Shown in pieces: positions 11,791 through 32,363 of a DNA stretch of 64,000 nt. Source of the DNA: Onchocerca volvulus (Eukaryota > Nematoda > Chromadorea > Rhabditida > Onchocercidae); assembly GCA_000499405.2 (NCBI GenBank), contig HG738138.1, positions 22,647,154-22,711,153 on the forward strand, given 5' to 3'. Below the pieces are notes generated by a model. It was not told the origin of the DNA and ran no database searches. It worked only from the letters and a program-made list of their open reading frames with translations. A program made the position numbers and the translations under genes. Position 1 is the first letter of the stretch; each line of letters begins with the position of its first letter.

Positions 11791-14686
11791 TTTAAGTTTG
11801 ATTAGAAAATATTTGCAAAAACTTCATTTAAAATTCTCCATACTTTAAAATGAGTTAAAGAAAATATGACAGATTTTAGTTGTGGAAAACTGAAAGCATC
11901 TTTTCAACTTGAATGCTTTCCGGATCATTTCTTCTATTTCTAATTGAAATTCAATACTCTAACTTAAAATTGCTGATTTGCTTAATATCGATTTTTCTAT
12001 ATCAGTACTTTTCTCATCCATATTTGGCAAAAAAGGTAAAATTCTGAAAAAAAATTCTTTCAGAATTTTATTTAAAATAATTTTTATTTTATAACAAATA
12101 CAAACAAATCAGCAAGTTTTTGAAAAGAATGTGAAAGTTTTTTAAGCCAAAAAAAGCGATGCAACAGTTGTTTGAAATTGAAAAATTTCACTTCGTCTTC
12201 GACTTATACTCATACTAATTACTGTTCAACAATAATTGGTATGAGCAGAAATCGAAAACACAAATAAAAATTTTTTGGTGCAAATGAAAAATTGGAAAAA
12301 AAAAATCTCGTCTTTTTTTTTTTATATTTCCTGATCAATTTTTTAATTTTTTTTTCGCTGAATCATTCCATACCATCATTTAAATGTTCCTAACAAAGTG
12401 TTTTTGGATGTTTAAAAAGAGAGGACATTGCTTCCAATTTTTGATAAAACCTTTTTTATTAGAATCGTTTCCGAAGTGCTACAAATGCAAAAATAGTTTT
12501 TATAGTTTTACAAGCAAATGAACAAAATCTTCGAATTGCTCAAAATTGATTCGCAACTTGTAAAATTAGCATTAAAAAATCTAATATATGAATAATTCAA
12601 AACATCTATTTTTAATTCTGCCAAAATTCATAGGAAAACATAACATCAAATGGAAAAATGTTAGGGTTAATATCATTTTCTACAGAATGAAATTATCTAA
12701 TTACAATATCAAAGAACACTTTACACTTTTACTTAAATACTTCCAATGATTCTCATTAAAGTGTTATTTTACAGATCTTTGAATCTTTGTTAATTTACTG
12801 TTTGCCCAATTGTAGTAAAAAAAAGATTCAGAATCTGCATTTCAATTTTTATTGTCAGGAAAAAATATCTCGGAGTTCGGTCATCATAAATTCTTGCGTT
12901 TTCTTTTTTTTTTTCTTTGACCGCACATTCAAATCATTATTTGTTTTTACTGTTTATCGATCCTAATGAGTAGTCCGCGAGTTCAATAAATAATTTTGAA
13001 ATTTTGTAATTTAAGATGGAATATGCTCCAAATTACTTTGATTTTGTTGCTATAAACTACGATTCTAGTCTCTTTTCAGCTCTAAAATGATCCCAGTGCT
13101 AAGATGAAGATGAAGTTATAGAACGAAAATAAATACACTCGACATTTGATCAAAATTATGATTAATTTGATGTTGAATGAAATCATGCTGTTTCTAGATG
13201 GAATCGAAGGAAATATTTCAAATTTAAAAATTGTTCTAAAGTTTGCTGCAATTGAAATGAATTTCATTTTAGAGGCATCTTAAAATACTAAAAAGCGGCA
13301 CATGAAAGAAGGATATGATTTCGAAGATAATTGCATCATATACACTTCATATCTCTTATATGATAAGAAATCACGAAGGTTATAGTTTTTTTTTTTTTTT
13401 TGAATGAAATAGTTAAACAGGAATGATAAGTGCAAAAATCTATGAAACAATCAATTTTCAATTTTTGCAATAAATACTTGCTACAGTAATTTCTTCCTTA
13501 TATAACTTTGTTTGCACGCTTTTGAGAGATAGAAATTTGTTTTCAACAATCATCAAAATGATCAATTCTACATTTTTCGACACTTTTTTGGAATAAAATT
13601 TCACTCAAAAAAACGTTATCTCTCATTCACCATGGTGAGTAAATAGTAACAAAACCTGATTCATCACTCTCAGATTAAATAGTTGCGTATTTTAAAGAGT
13701 GTTTCATCTATAATCCGTAAATTATTTACCTGTAATTTTGTAGTAATGCTATCTAATAATATCTCGTATATGACTAATAAAATATTTTCGAAAGGAAAAT
13801 TTAAAAAAAAAATTCAACTGTAATGTGTATCAAATATTAGCTATTCTTCAGAAAAAATAGATCAAAATTTTAAGAATCTTGGGAAAATTTTCTTTTTAAA
13901 AATTTTTAAAAGTCTTTCTTAGCTCCCAAATGTCCTAGAACTAATATGAGAGAGACAAAAAGAAAATTTGATTTGTTTCCGATCATAATCGATAATTAAT
14001 TGATCAGCGATTCTCATGACTAAATCATCTGACATTCAAACAAAAATCATTCAGTCTAACAAGAAAGTTTGATAAAAACTAATGATTTTTACGCAAATCG
14101 CATAAAAATTGGATGAAAATAGAAGAACGAAGCAATAATTAGTTCTCTTTCATTAGGAATGATTTTTGTCTTCGTTCTTCTCGGTTCATAATTAAACTTA
14201 ACGCATAGTGGCTGAAATTGGGATCAAAGATCGGAGCGCTGTTTGAATTGTTGCAGTTATTCATAAACAGATACATTAATTTGCAATAGAAAAAAGGAAT
14301 GAAGAAATTTTAAACGTTTCAATTGTGTGTTGTAAAATGTAAACATAGAATTTAATGGAAGTATTTGAAAGTATTGATCTATTTGATTATTTAAATTGAC
14401 CTTTGACCTATTACAATTGCAAGATAGCAAACAAAATGACAATGCCTATTCTCGGAAAGTTTCCGGATACACTCTACCACAAATTACAGTATATATAAGG
14501 AGCTAATTTCGTATTAAAAAACCTGATATGTAAGGAATGAAATGCAGAAAAATTTTCCTCTTTTTCTTTAATTTCTGATTTTTACTCTTATTGAAAAGAG
14601 ATTCAACTTTCTTTTCTTTTCATCTGTGCGAAACATATAATAAAATTTTTTGTAAAGTATTTAAAAGTTGATAGCAAACAAATCAT

Positions 14687-14730
14687 GATCATGATTTCTT
14701 CATGATATCATAATGATATCATCATGATCT
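14687..14730. repeat. ATCATGAT-rich inverted repeats
   Basis: The stretch contains nested palindromes of ATCATGAT and GATATCAT units that could form a hairpin or cruciform. No function is evident. It is short and may simply reflect local low complexity. Confidence 0.4.
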
Positions 14731-17700
14731 TTCTTTCTCTTTCCAAAAGGCAATAAAAATAAAGTTTATGAGAATTATGATTTTAATCTGAATTTTAATG
14801 AGTGAAATATAGGATAAAGAATAAGCCAAAATTAAGATATCTTAAGAAAAATTACAACTTCTGACTTATGGCAAAAATTAAGTTTAACTAGAAGATTGCC
14901 TCTTGATTTCATTTTTACATCTAGTTATGAAAATTTTTGAAAACATAATTTCTTATGAATTTCTTATGTTTTTCATGCTTTAATAATATGGTACGTAGCA
15001 ATGATTTTAATTTTTAACTTTTCAAGAAAAATCTGGTTGTAATAAAATTGAAATTTTATTGTCAGAAATGGTTGCTTATTATTGACATCATATATTTCTT
15101 GTTAAAAAATAAATAAGCAAAATCATTCTGAACTGATGATGACAATTAAATTAAAAAAGAAGGATGAAATATGAATATTTAAACTTTGAGATGGTATTGG
15201 TTCCGAATTATATTTATATTAAGACAATATTTAAAAATATGTTTAAAAAATTTCAAGTTGCGAAAGCAAAAATGAAAGATTTTTTTTGTATTTCTTACTT
15301 TGATCTAAAAATTATACATTATATATGATCTTAAAAAAATATATATGATTATGGTGATAAAATAGTTAAAAAGTGCTACATTAAGATGATGAATAAGTTG
15401 ATAAATCTATGATAGCACTGAAGTTATCAAATGATAAAATAATAATAGCTTAGCTGATCGGACCTGAAAAAAGCTTATCATCGTTAAATGAGCATATCTA
15501 TGAGATTATAAATCCATGCATTATAAAACAAGTTCTAGTTTATCAGGCAGTACATGATTTGATTTGTTATCAACAATATTATATGATGTTTCATCGCTTC
15601 CTTTTGTCGCTTTTAATTCGCACCAAACTTTTATTAATCCTTCTATAATTGCTTTTTCGCTTGCTAATTCTTCTTTTTTTGGTATTATTCAGATTGAAAA
15701 CAGGATAGAAAATGCAGAATTGAAGAACTGATTGATGCAAAATAATGATATTGAATGTCTGGTCAATTTTAATTTTCTATCATTAATTAAAGATTAATTT
15801 TAGGATTTCTGATAACAGTAGCAATGATCTCCTGATTACTTACTTTTCAGCATTATTTTGAATCATACTACAAAATAATTAAAAAGAAAAGAAAAAGCAA
15901 TAGAAGGAACAATTTTATAACATTGAACACAGTAAAAAAATGGGAAAATTAAATCAACAAAATAGCAATGTCGTCTGTATGAATTGATACGACAAACCCT
16001 AAGCCCTTTCCTAACAAGTATTATTTTTAAATTCGAATTTGTTATAACAAAAAAAAGAAAAAGAAAAAACATTTTCGATTTTCTTTAAAGAATTGATGAC
16101 GAAATTTGCTTACATAAAGCAAACCAAATATTCTTTGCGATCTATTTATTAAATGTTTTGCTAACTTTTTTCTTCGGATAACTTTCCTGAAATAATATTT
16201 TTAAAATGAAGCTAAATAATTATGAAAGCTATTAAAAATAAACTTTAGATTTCTGAAACTCTCAGATTTCAAAAATAGGAAAATAATAGAAATGAAAGTA
16301 ATAGCACAATAAGAGCGCCATAAAAGATATTATGATAAGTTTAGAACTTGGAACATTTTAAACAATAAATAATTTTTTAGTTTTGATAAATTGCATGGAA
16401 TTTTTGTAAAAAATTTATTTTACATGATTCTGCAAGAAATTATATTCTAAAATGAATAATTGAATTTGAAAAAATAAAAAACTAAACAATTTCCAGCAAT
16501 TATTTGCAAGAAAAAAATTTAAAAAATGAGCATGTGAAGATGAAATTGAAACCCAATATGAAGGTAATTCATTGAAGTTGATGAAAAATTGCTGTGTAAT
16601 GTTCAAAGTTCTCATGAAAATTTTCAATAATTAACAATTAAAAAGTTGTTTTCACTTCTATACTTTCCGCACATCATTGAAATTAGAAGGGTGAGAAATT
16701 ATTGGCGAACAGTTTAACATTTCATATATTATCATGATTAAATTTTTATACTTTTCTTCTTTTTTCCCCAAGATTTTGATAGAGAACAAATTACAGTTCT
16801 TTTTTATTTTTCAAAAATTCCATAGAAAACGAGTTTTTCTTAGAAAAAGATAAAAATTTTTTGCAAAAATAAATAAATAATTCTCAATAATTCGCGAAAA
16901 TTGCTCCCCTACATAATTCACAACGCTATTTATAATTCGATTTTATTGTTTATTAATAAAATTTAAAGTTCTTTTAGTCTATGCATAAATCATTCATAGA
17001 AATGAAATATTGGAAATCAATCATCATAATATATATTTTCTGCTCAAAATGGAGAGATTGCGCAACAACTGTCTAGATATGAGATGATAAATGAAATCAT
17101 AATTATTTTATTCCTTTGCAAGAATTTAAATATTTTTAAAATCTAAAAATTGAAATCCATTAAATCTTATTTTATAAAAGGAATTCTCCTGAAAAAGAAT
17201 AATTGAAGAAAATATTTCATTTTATGAAAATCAAAAATATTGCCTTGTATATTTGATTTGTCCATGTACTTCTTTCATCATTCAAAAGAACGATTTCCAA
17301 ATAGAAAGAGCTGAAATCGAAAATTTATTACTTATATGAATATTGCCATCAAGCATATATACTTCATTTCCATTGGGACAATTTGAAGGCATATTATTTT
17401 GGTGTAAGGATGAAAAGCATGCGAATAGTTCAAAGTTCATTGGAAAACATCTAAATAATTGTGATGCATAATAAGAAAACCATTAAAAAAATAAGAGATT
17501 CTAACAATTTATTACAATCAAACAACTGAATACTCCAGAATCGTTGATTTAAATTATTGCAATTCTTTTGAAAATTGTCTTATATGACTTTGCAAATTTT
17601 GTTATTACTAAGGAACAATTTCTGACAGAAAGAAAGAATTGCAACTGTTCTGATAGTAAGATTACAGAATTAAAATATTTTTAATATTAATGTAACAGAC

Positions 17701-19591
17701 AACGTGATAGAGTATTAGAAAATGTATGTTAACTATTTTAAATCAAATTCGAATATAAGTTCAATTTTGTATAATCTGAACTTAAAATAAGCATAAATAT
17801 GATATACAATTAACTATATAATTAAAGTATAAGAGAAATCAAAAAAAAAAAATTCCGCCTAGAACGAAAATTTTCTATCTCGCACTACTAAGTTCTATTA
17901 ATACTGTCGTTTAAAAAAAGTTATTCGTGAAAATGTATAATTTGACAGTTCTAATTCAAACATTGAAAGTAAGGAAGAATGATGCCAAATTCTGAAGTAA
18001 TTTGCAAACTTTTGAAAAGCTATGAATGATAGCCTTATCTATCATTCCTTTCCTTGGGTCTCTTATCACTGCATAACGAATCAGTAAGCTATAATGCTGC
18101 ATTCATAAGAAGGAAGGGACTAATTCACCTGTTCATGTCAACTTAAACATTCAATAAGCAAACATTTTTGCATAAAGTGCAAAAGAATTGACCTCTGACC
18201 TCTGTTTATTTCTATTTTCTTAGTGGCAGTTATCTATTTAATGTCTCATTTGTCCCACTGGATACAAAAATGATGCATCATCTATTTTGAATTTACTGAA
18301 ATTGACCTATAACATTTTTTAATAATCGATAATTGAGATTGTTGGCTGCATTTAAATATTTTATAAACCAATATTTATTATTTAAAATTGGCGGTAGGTG
18401 CTTGAAATACAAAGAAAGTAAATTAAATGGCTTTTTTATATGAAATATTTAACTGCATTTTTTTTTTTCACATTCAAGATAATAATATTTCACTTATAAT
18501 GATCAGTCCGTTGTCATAATTCCGTTTTGAGAGTTGAACAAAAAATCATTTTCTTGATCAGAACTTGGAAAATTCTCAACCTCATCATCTGCCCATCCGT
18601 TAATCTCGCTAATCTTAATGGAATTACGGATAATTTAATTTTTTGAAGAAATGGATAAAATAAAAATATATTAGTTTTGCATTTATGAATAGCAGACAAA
18701 ATAATGCTTTTTTTCTTTTCTTTTTTTGATTTCTTGTGAACTATTTTTATCGCTATTTGTAATAATAAAATCCACACTATTTCGTGACAGTTATTTATTA
18801 TCAAGGCAAGAAAGAATTTCCATGCTTTTTTCAAATATTAAAGCTTGAAATTCAGCGCAGAATAATAAAACGAAATGAAGGAAATCGGCATTTTAACATG
18901 TAAGAAAAAATCTCGAAAAAACCGGAGACACTTTTCAGCAGAAATTATCTGCTAACTGAATATCCGATTTGTTTATCCCTAACAATTGTAGCTCGAAATT
19001 TTGGAAGTTAAATTTAATTATATGATGAATTTAAAAAATGAATATTACATTATAAAATTGACCTTCTTCACTGATAAGTTATTGTGATAAATAATATTTA
19101 AGACTTGAAATAATATATTCATCCAGTAAATATATTTAAGAATTCAAATAATAAATTCGTCTAATTTTTTTTTTAAATTGATCTTTTGCGGAATGCTCTT
19201 TTTCATTATAATACCTTAGATTTAACATGCTATTCAAACAACTCCCCAGAAGAGTCAGAATTTACAAAAAATTTCGTCACTATCATCAATTATCATCCCT
19301 ACTGCATTGTCGTAGAAATTAACACTGAAAATTAAAATTTCCTAAATTTTGAATTTATGTAAACAACAATTTATAAGTCTCTATTTTATTTGACCACAAA
19401 GCCATTTCACTGATTTCAGCTTTCAATGAAACATTGTCATCTAATTGCTTTTATTGAAGCATACTCAGAAATTCCTACGAATTGGAACATTCGGAACAGC
19501 ATGTTATTTCGATATTTCATCTCAGGTAAAGTTCAAACTTGGAAAGAAATGGTCCGGGCCTTTCAAATATTTCTGTTTTTATTCGAAAGAT

Positions 19592-19668
19592 TATTATAAA
19601 CTTTCAAGATGGATAACTGATAAAGATCATTTGACTATTATAAACTTTCGAGATAGATAACTGATAAG
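19592..19668. repeat. 44-bp tandem duplication
   Basis: Two adjacent copies begin TATTATAAACTTTC at 19592 and 19636 and both run on to GATAACTGATAA. They differ at a few bases. This is a simple local duplication in the gene-poor region. Confidence 0.7.
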
Positions 19669-20971
19669 GAATATTGTCTGTGAGATCGCAATTTAGACTT
19701 TATAATCTGTCCTAAATGAAAATCGAATAAATAGATCAATGCAAAAAAAAAAATTAAACAAATTTCACTTAAATTAATGAAGTGAATATATATAGTAAAA
19801 TTCGCGCGATCAGTGTTTTTAATTATTCTGATCATTTCAACAGAATGATCTCTATGTTTCGAAATTGCGCAAGATTCTAAATAAAAACATTCGGAACAGA
19901 ACTGGGAGAAAATTAAATTATAAATAAAAACATTCAAAACAGAACTGAAAGAACAACTAATTCCTGATTTCAATTTTTACAATAAATTTTAGAAACTGCC
20001 AATTTCATAAAGTAAGTTTTTAAGTCTACGAAGACTAATGTCTTAGAGAACGATGAGATTTGTTTGGCCATATCTGAAAAAGCACAACCATCGGAAATTA
20101 TGTTTCATTAAATAACCTGTTAATTTTGATAAACTCTTGGCCAGAATATTGAAGATATAATGACAAATCTTTCTCAAATGAATCGATAGAATTGAAAGTT
20201 TTTTTTTTTTTTTTTGTTGAAAAATTACAAATTCTAACATTTGGAGAATCTGTGAAATTTAATTTTCTTATTGGTCAGAAAAGAATGTTTAATTAATTTA
20301 AGGATCATATTGGTTCGCTGAATGGGGGAGGCATATATCGAAGACTATACTCTACTACCGCATAAGCAAAATGTGAAATAAAAAATGAGCATTAAAATGA
20401 TAAGAAATTTAATTTAGTAATGGAATATTTTAATTTCATTTCAATTTAAGTACATCCCAATATCAAACAGAACACTTCAATTTTTAATCAAATTACTTTC
20501 TAACAATTATTGCTATTATATTAACTGTAATATTTTCAACATTATTTCATATTTGTTGCAAATTCCTAGCATCGCAGAGAGAGAGAGATTTCGAATTTCT
20601 GGATAAATCCATATTACCTAAATTTCCGGACAAATTCATACTATTCGAATTCCCAGATAGATTTGTACCTCAATAATGCCAAACCTTCATATTTGTTCCT
20701 TTTCCTTTTTCGCACAATACAATAAAATTCAAAAATTTAAATTTTAATAATAATTTAAGTCCTTCTTTTAATGTCTGATGATTCATTTTTGAAATTTCAC
20801 ACATTACAATAGAATTATTAATAAAATTTGAGAATTCAAGTTTAATAATAGCATCTGATGAATCATTTTTGGAATTCTGATTCGTCATGATGTGCAATCA
20901 TCATCTTCCTTGCTATTGTTATATGTCAAAATCCAACAAAAGCGGAGATGCTAGCGCTAGAAATCAAGGCA

Positions 20972-21042
20972 GGTCCCGGGGAGATTTGAACTCCCGTCGC
21001 AGGATTCAAAGTCCTGAGTGCTAACCACTACACCACGGGACC
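20972..21042 (-). tRNA. tRNA-Gln, anticodon UUG
   Basis: Read on the minus strand this folds as a complete cloverleaf. The 7-bp acceptor stem pairs GGTCCCG with CGGGACC. The D arm contains the A-box-like GTGTAGTGGTTAGC. The anticodon stem CAGGA/TCCTG encloses the 7-base loop CTTTGAA, so the anticodon is TTG, decoding CAA glutamine. The T arm is GGGAG-TTCAAAT-CTCCC and contains the B box. The sequence closely follows eukaryotic cytosolic tRNA-Gln. There is no intron and no encoded CCA. A TTTT run on the minus strand about 30 bases downstream (near 20938-20941) may end Pol III transcription. Confidence 0.95.
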
Positions 21043-23242
21043 CCATAACTTAAAACTTTCATTTTTTCTACAAAATATTATTTTTTGCAGAGTATTTAAT
21101 TAGTTTGAAACAGCAAATTGATCATATCAACTGTGTCTAACCATGTCGGTTTCCATTATGAAAAATCTACGTGATTAGTCGGGCAGCCATTTCACTCTCA
21201 GAATTCCCACGTTGATGTGAAAGACGACATGTTCGTTTGTCAGAATTCTCACGTTGATGTGAAAGGTAGCACGTCCATTGGTCAGAATTCTCACGTTGAT
21301 GTGAATGATGTGAAAATCCATTTGTTGGTGATAGTTTAGCTTTATTGATTGCTTCTACATTTCTAATTTTACAATTATCTGCTATTTTGCAGTATCGGAG
21401 AAGTATGACAGAATTTGAGAAATATCGGATGCTTCATTGCATTATTATATGTTCTTTTTAATTTAAAAATGATTTTTAAAGATAATTTAAATTTCCTTTA
21501 CTTTTTCTGGAAAGAAAATTTTCGTCGAACATTTTGAAAAAGATCAGTTTTAGAAGGAATAGATAATATTGGAATGAAAATCGGATTGACTATCATTTTG
21601 GTAATAAAATTTGAATTTTAAGAAATCTGTGGGGGAGAAATTACGATGGCTTTAGAACTTAGGTTAAATATCTGCATTTTTCTCACACTTTTCTTTTTTT
21701 TTTTTTTTTTCGAAAAAACATAGTAATTGAATGTTTCAATTCCAAGAATTCGCCTAGTTTATTTGCAGATGAAAAGTCTTTGGTTTAGCAATTGGTAAAA
21801 AGTTCTCGAATTCTACGAAGACTGATAACCACATATTATCAGTATGATAGAAATAATTTTGTTCCCGTACTGCTTTAAGTGATGACTGATAAGATCTAGA
21901 GAAGTGATTGAAAAAGAAATATGTGGAAACAATGGAATTAAAATGATTTTTGTAACTAATACTCAACAATTTTATAAGAATAACTGATAGTTCCAAATAA
22001 CTCGTGATATGTCCAACGATTATCTCAGTCTCTCAATTGTCAGAATATCTTTGTACCAAATGTTCAATTTTTTTTTAGTCAAGTAAAGTTAATTCAAATA
22101 GCAATGTCATGTGTTTGGTAAATTCAGATGCTAACTGGAAAAATTATCATGAAAAAATTGAAACTGGGAAGAAAACAATGAATGATATGAGAATATTTTA
22201 TCATTCTCTTCGTCCTTTTACAAGTTTCATTTTTATCCGTTATCAGCAATATATATGGCATCCTGTAGTGACACCAAACTTTTCTACTAATTAGAGTACT
22301 TCTAATAGCTATTTCCAATGTAACTCTAATAATTATGGTATCGATTTCTTATTTTCATCTTAGATATTTCGACTGCAGGTGTCTTAAACCTAATATTCGA
22401 GATATTTCGAGCAATTCATTGATTTGAAATTTTGTCAAATCAAATTTTCATTAGTAAACATTCATCAATTAATTAATTACTTTGTAATAAAATTTGTGCA
22501 GTAACTCTTGACTTAATAATTCCTTATAAAATCAGAAACAGATGAAAAACTCTTTGTAGTGAATTTAAGTATGCTTTAGAAGAAATTTAACACGTATAGT
22601 TCTTTCGCAAGGTACATTGCAAACAAAACTTTGAAGCTGTGCATTCTAATTACAAGGCATTTTTATTATGAGCATTGATTGAGGACGAAAAAGAAACTGA
22701 AGTGAATTTTTGGAAGTAGGATTGTGAAATAGGTAGAGAACTAAGGTCAAACTAAGGTCAGTATGTTTTTGAATTCTTGGAAGTTATTTCCAGTTGAATT
22801 CTCGAAAATTTGTAGTTAAATGCCGCTTCCAGATATTAAATGGCTGATGTGATCTTTGCGTTGTGCATAAATTCTCATTCGTAGAAGATCAGGGAATAGC
22901 ATTTAACTCAGGGTCAAATTTCAGTATGTTTTTTTCTTTCGTTAAAATGAAATTTTAAAATCATTCTCATCACTTTTTGATTTTATGTTAAATTTTCTTT
23001 TTCATTCCTTTTCTTATTTTTTGTCTTTTTTATTTCGTTCTTCTGGCAAAAATAAATCTTTCTTGTACATTTCTCCTATTACATACTTTCTATTTCAGAT
23101 TATCTTTCTAAAAAATTTTGCTTTACAAATTACAGTTCAATAATTAATTGATTGCCAAACAAATAGCAATATTATTTTTAATGATAATTTAATTTAATTA
23201 AAAATAATAATAATTTATAAATGACGAGCTGAGCTTCATTTT
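21043..23242. other. Intergenic region between tRNA-Gln and the Argonaute 3' end
   Basis: No gene is supported. The region holds a three-copy 42-bp repeat at 21198-21323 and AT-rich spacer. Short open frames (21754-21996 and 22109-22318) lack any family motif. Confidence 0.5.
21198..21323. repeat. Three tandem copies of a 42-bp repeat
   Basis: Copies start at 21198, 21240 and 21282, each with TCAGAATTC(T/C)CACGTTGATG followed by a more variable half. The period is exactly 42 bases. The core CACGTTGATGTGAA is conserved in all three, while the second half diverges, which could point to constraint on the core or to age of the array. Confidence 0.85.
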
Positions 23243-30151
<6,909 letters not shown>

Positions 30152-32363
30152 ATAAAAAGCTCTTTCAATCGAAGTTCAACAGTTTTCCCCAAACTTTTGT
30201 GCAAAATTCTCTGGATGAAAAGTTCAATGACGAATCAAAGTAAACTGGAATCGAACCAGAATCGCCCGCATCCTTATCACAGTTCCCCATAGGTCAAGAG
30301 ATCTGTGACCTATGTATTGAATATTCAACCAAACAGTGCAAAATGAAGAAAGACAATGAGCTTTTCATTTAATTTTTCCTTATTTATAAACCGTTAATTT
30401 TATAATTTCAATTCAATTTTCGATAAAATATTTAGAAATTTAAATTGAATTTTGCATAAATAAATGGATTATGTTTCATACTTATTTGTTATTCTACCAA
30501 TTCTTTTCTCCAAATTGCAGCGCTATTTACTCGATAAGATTTACCGAAGTTTTAGATTCTGACGGAAGAGAAGATTCTGAAGGGAAATTTCAAAAATATC
30601 TCTTATAATAATTATAATACATGTCATCTTCACGTAGATTATATCACCTGAATATCGTGTTGTTAATTATGTTTATTAAAAAATATAAGAAAAGCAACTT
30701 AAAGTTTACTTTTTACAAAAGCTAGAATTTCAATTTTTCGTTAACAAGTAATGATGTTTTTCAATTACGTTTCAATTACCAATAATAAAGTTAATGGTAT
30801 CAATAATTTCCCTTAAATAATACTGATGTAATAGTAGATTTTTTTCCTGAGATTGGGAATTATGTAATGGAATTGCAAAAGTTTAAGAAATCTAAGGGAA
30901 ATTATTTAATATATATTGGAAATTTAGAGAAAATTATTGAATGAATCACTTTATAATTAAGAAAATTTTTAAAGGTTAAGTTGAGTAGAAGTGAAATTGA
31001 GGAGAAATTAAGTTGAGGCATGCAAGGAAAAAGCAAAACGAATGTAATAATTGTGGAAACTCGTATATTTTATTCAAAAAAAATTACAAATTATTTGAGA
31101 ATCAGCTAACTGCGAAAGTAATATGTAAGATCGAAAGTAGCAAAGAAAGACAAAATGAATTGTTTCATGAAAAATGAAAAATTTCCTGAAATATTCTTTT
31201 CAATCTTCACAAAATTGACTAGATGGCAAAATAGTTAATATTTGTATCAGTCCTAATCTATTCAACTGATCGTTTTTGGTTCATAAGTACCAGATAAATG
31301 ATTAAACGAAACATTGTATTTAACTTGTTCTTAAATAAAAGATTTTCCGATGTTTGAATTAAAGATGATAAAAAAAATTCAAAATGTGTTACCTTTTTTT
31401 TTTTAGACGGAAAAATTAGAAAATCGAATTTAGGAAACGGTTAGAAAAATCGGAGACGATCTTTTAGGAAATGATCAGAAAATATCGCATCTAAGAAATG
31501 ATCAGCTGTGGTAGAAATTGTAGTTCAAAAATTGAAAAAGTGTACATTATTCAGTTAGTTCGAGAAATCATTAAAAGAAAACTTTACCGATTTAAATTTT
31601 CTTCAAACAAAATCTATTTCTAATTTTCGGCAGGATTCCAATAATAATTCAAAATTTTGTTTTCAATTTTGTTTTTTTTGTAGTACCTTTAGAAAGTGCT
31701 AACAAACATAATTTTTCATAGAAATCATTGGTCCATTGATAGTATTGATTAAACATGACGAAAGGTTTAAAATTTCATTTTTGTTTGAGAAACATGAAAT
31801 AATTCTTTAATAAGAAAATAAAAACAGTCGAGTCCTTCCTGAATCACTATCAGATGATTTGAAACTTCTGATCACAATCATTCATTATCACTTTTTACTG
31901 AGCTGCTTTTTTTCATATCGGTGAACTAAGAAACTGAAAGTTTAAATCAGGTGAGTACAATGGTCAGTAATGAGTGCCAATCGATGACCAGGTGACAACA
32001 GGTGACAAGTGATAACAGAGAAAAGACACAGCAAAAAAGCAACTTATTTCATAAAGATCGTAATACAAATAGAAAATAGCAGGAAGAGATACTTCATTCC
32101 ATAGATCTTTCAATTTTTTAAGTTTCAGAATCAAATTTTCAGACAAACTTATTACATATTACTGAAATTTATTCCTTTATTTAATTAAACGAGTAATAAG
32201 AAGAATGAAAAAAATTCATTTATTCCATTATTCCACAAAGCTTTTCATTCTAATAAAGTTTTAAAGAACATTAAGGAGAAATTTCGGAAGTTTTTGGTAG
32301 CAGTTATTGATGAATATGTTTGCAAAAATTATTGTCATCTTCTACAGACCATAATACTGAAAT
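30152..32363. other. Spacer between the Argonaute 5' end and the first MSP-domain gene
   Basis: Both flanking genes are on the minus strand. No coding exon was recognised, though an N-terminal Argonaute exon could be hidden here. The tRNA-like fragment at 30247-30314 is the only structured element seen. Confidence 0.45.
30247..30314 (-). other. Pol III B-box-like fragment next to a 9-bp inverted repeat
   Basis: On the minus strand GGTTCGATTCC (30247-30257) matches the Pol III B-box consensus and sits in a small CTGG/CCAG stem like a T arm. About 30 bases upstream of it lies a 9-bp inverted repeat, CATAGGTCA (30288-30296) and TGACCTATG (30306-30314), with a 9-base loop. No complete cloverleaf could be drawn, so it is not called a tRNA. 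It may be a tRNA relic or a tRNA-derived short element. Confidence 0.35.

Larger units (their letters stand above)
11775..20971. other. 9-kb AT-rich region without a supported gene
   Basis: Both strands were read. The open frames present (for example 13082-13267, 15863-16072, 18514-18834 and 19638-19973, all minus) are low-complexity Phe/Ile/Lys/Asn frames typical of AT-rich DNA, with no family motif. The region contains poly(A)/poly(T) tracts, a degenerate 44-base duplication near 19592 and imperfect repeats at 20570-20880. It may include long 5' introns or distal regulatory DNA of the zinc transporter. Confidence 0.5.

Noticed and set aside
18514..18834. 106-codon minus-strand frame as a gene in the gene-poor region
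   Set aside because: Low-complexity Lys/Ile/Phe content with no domain; length is unremarkable for AT-rich DNA on a 9-kb stretch.
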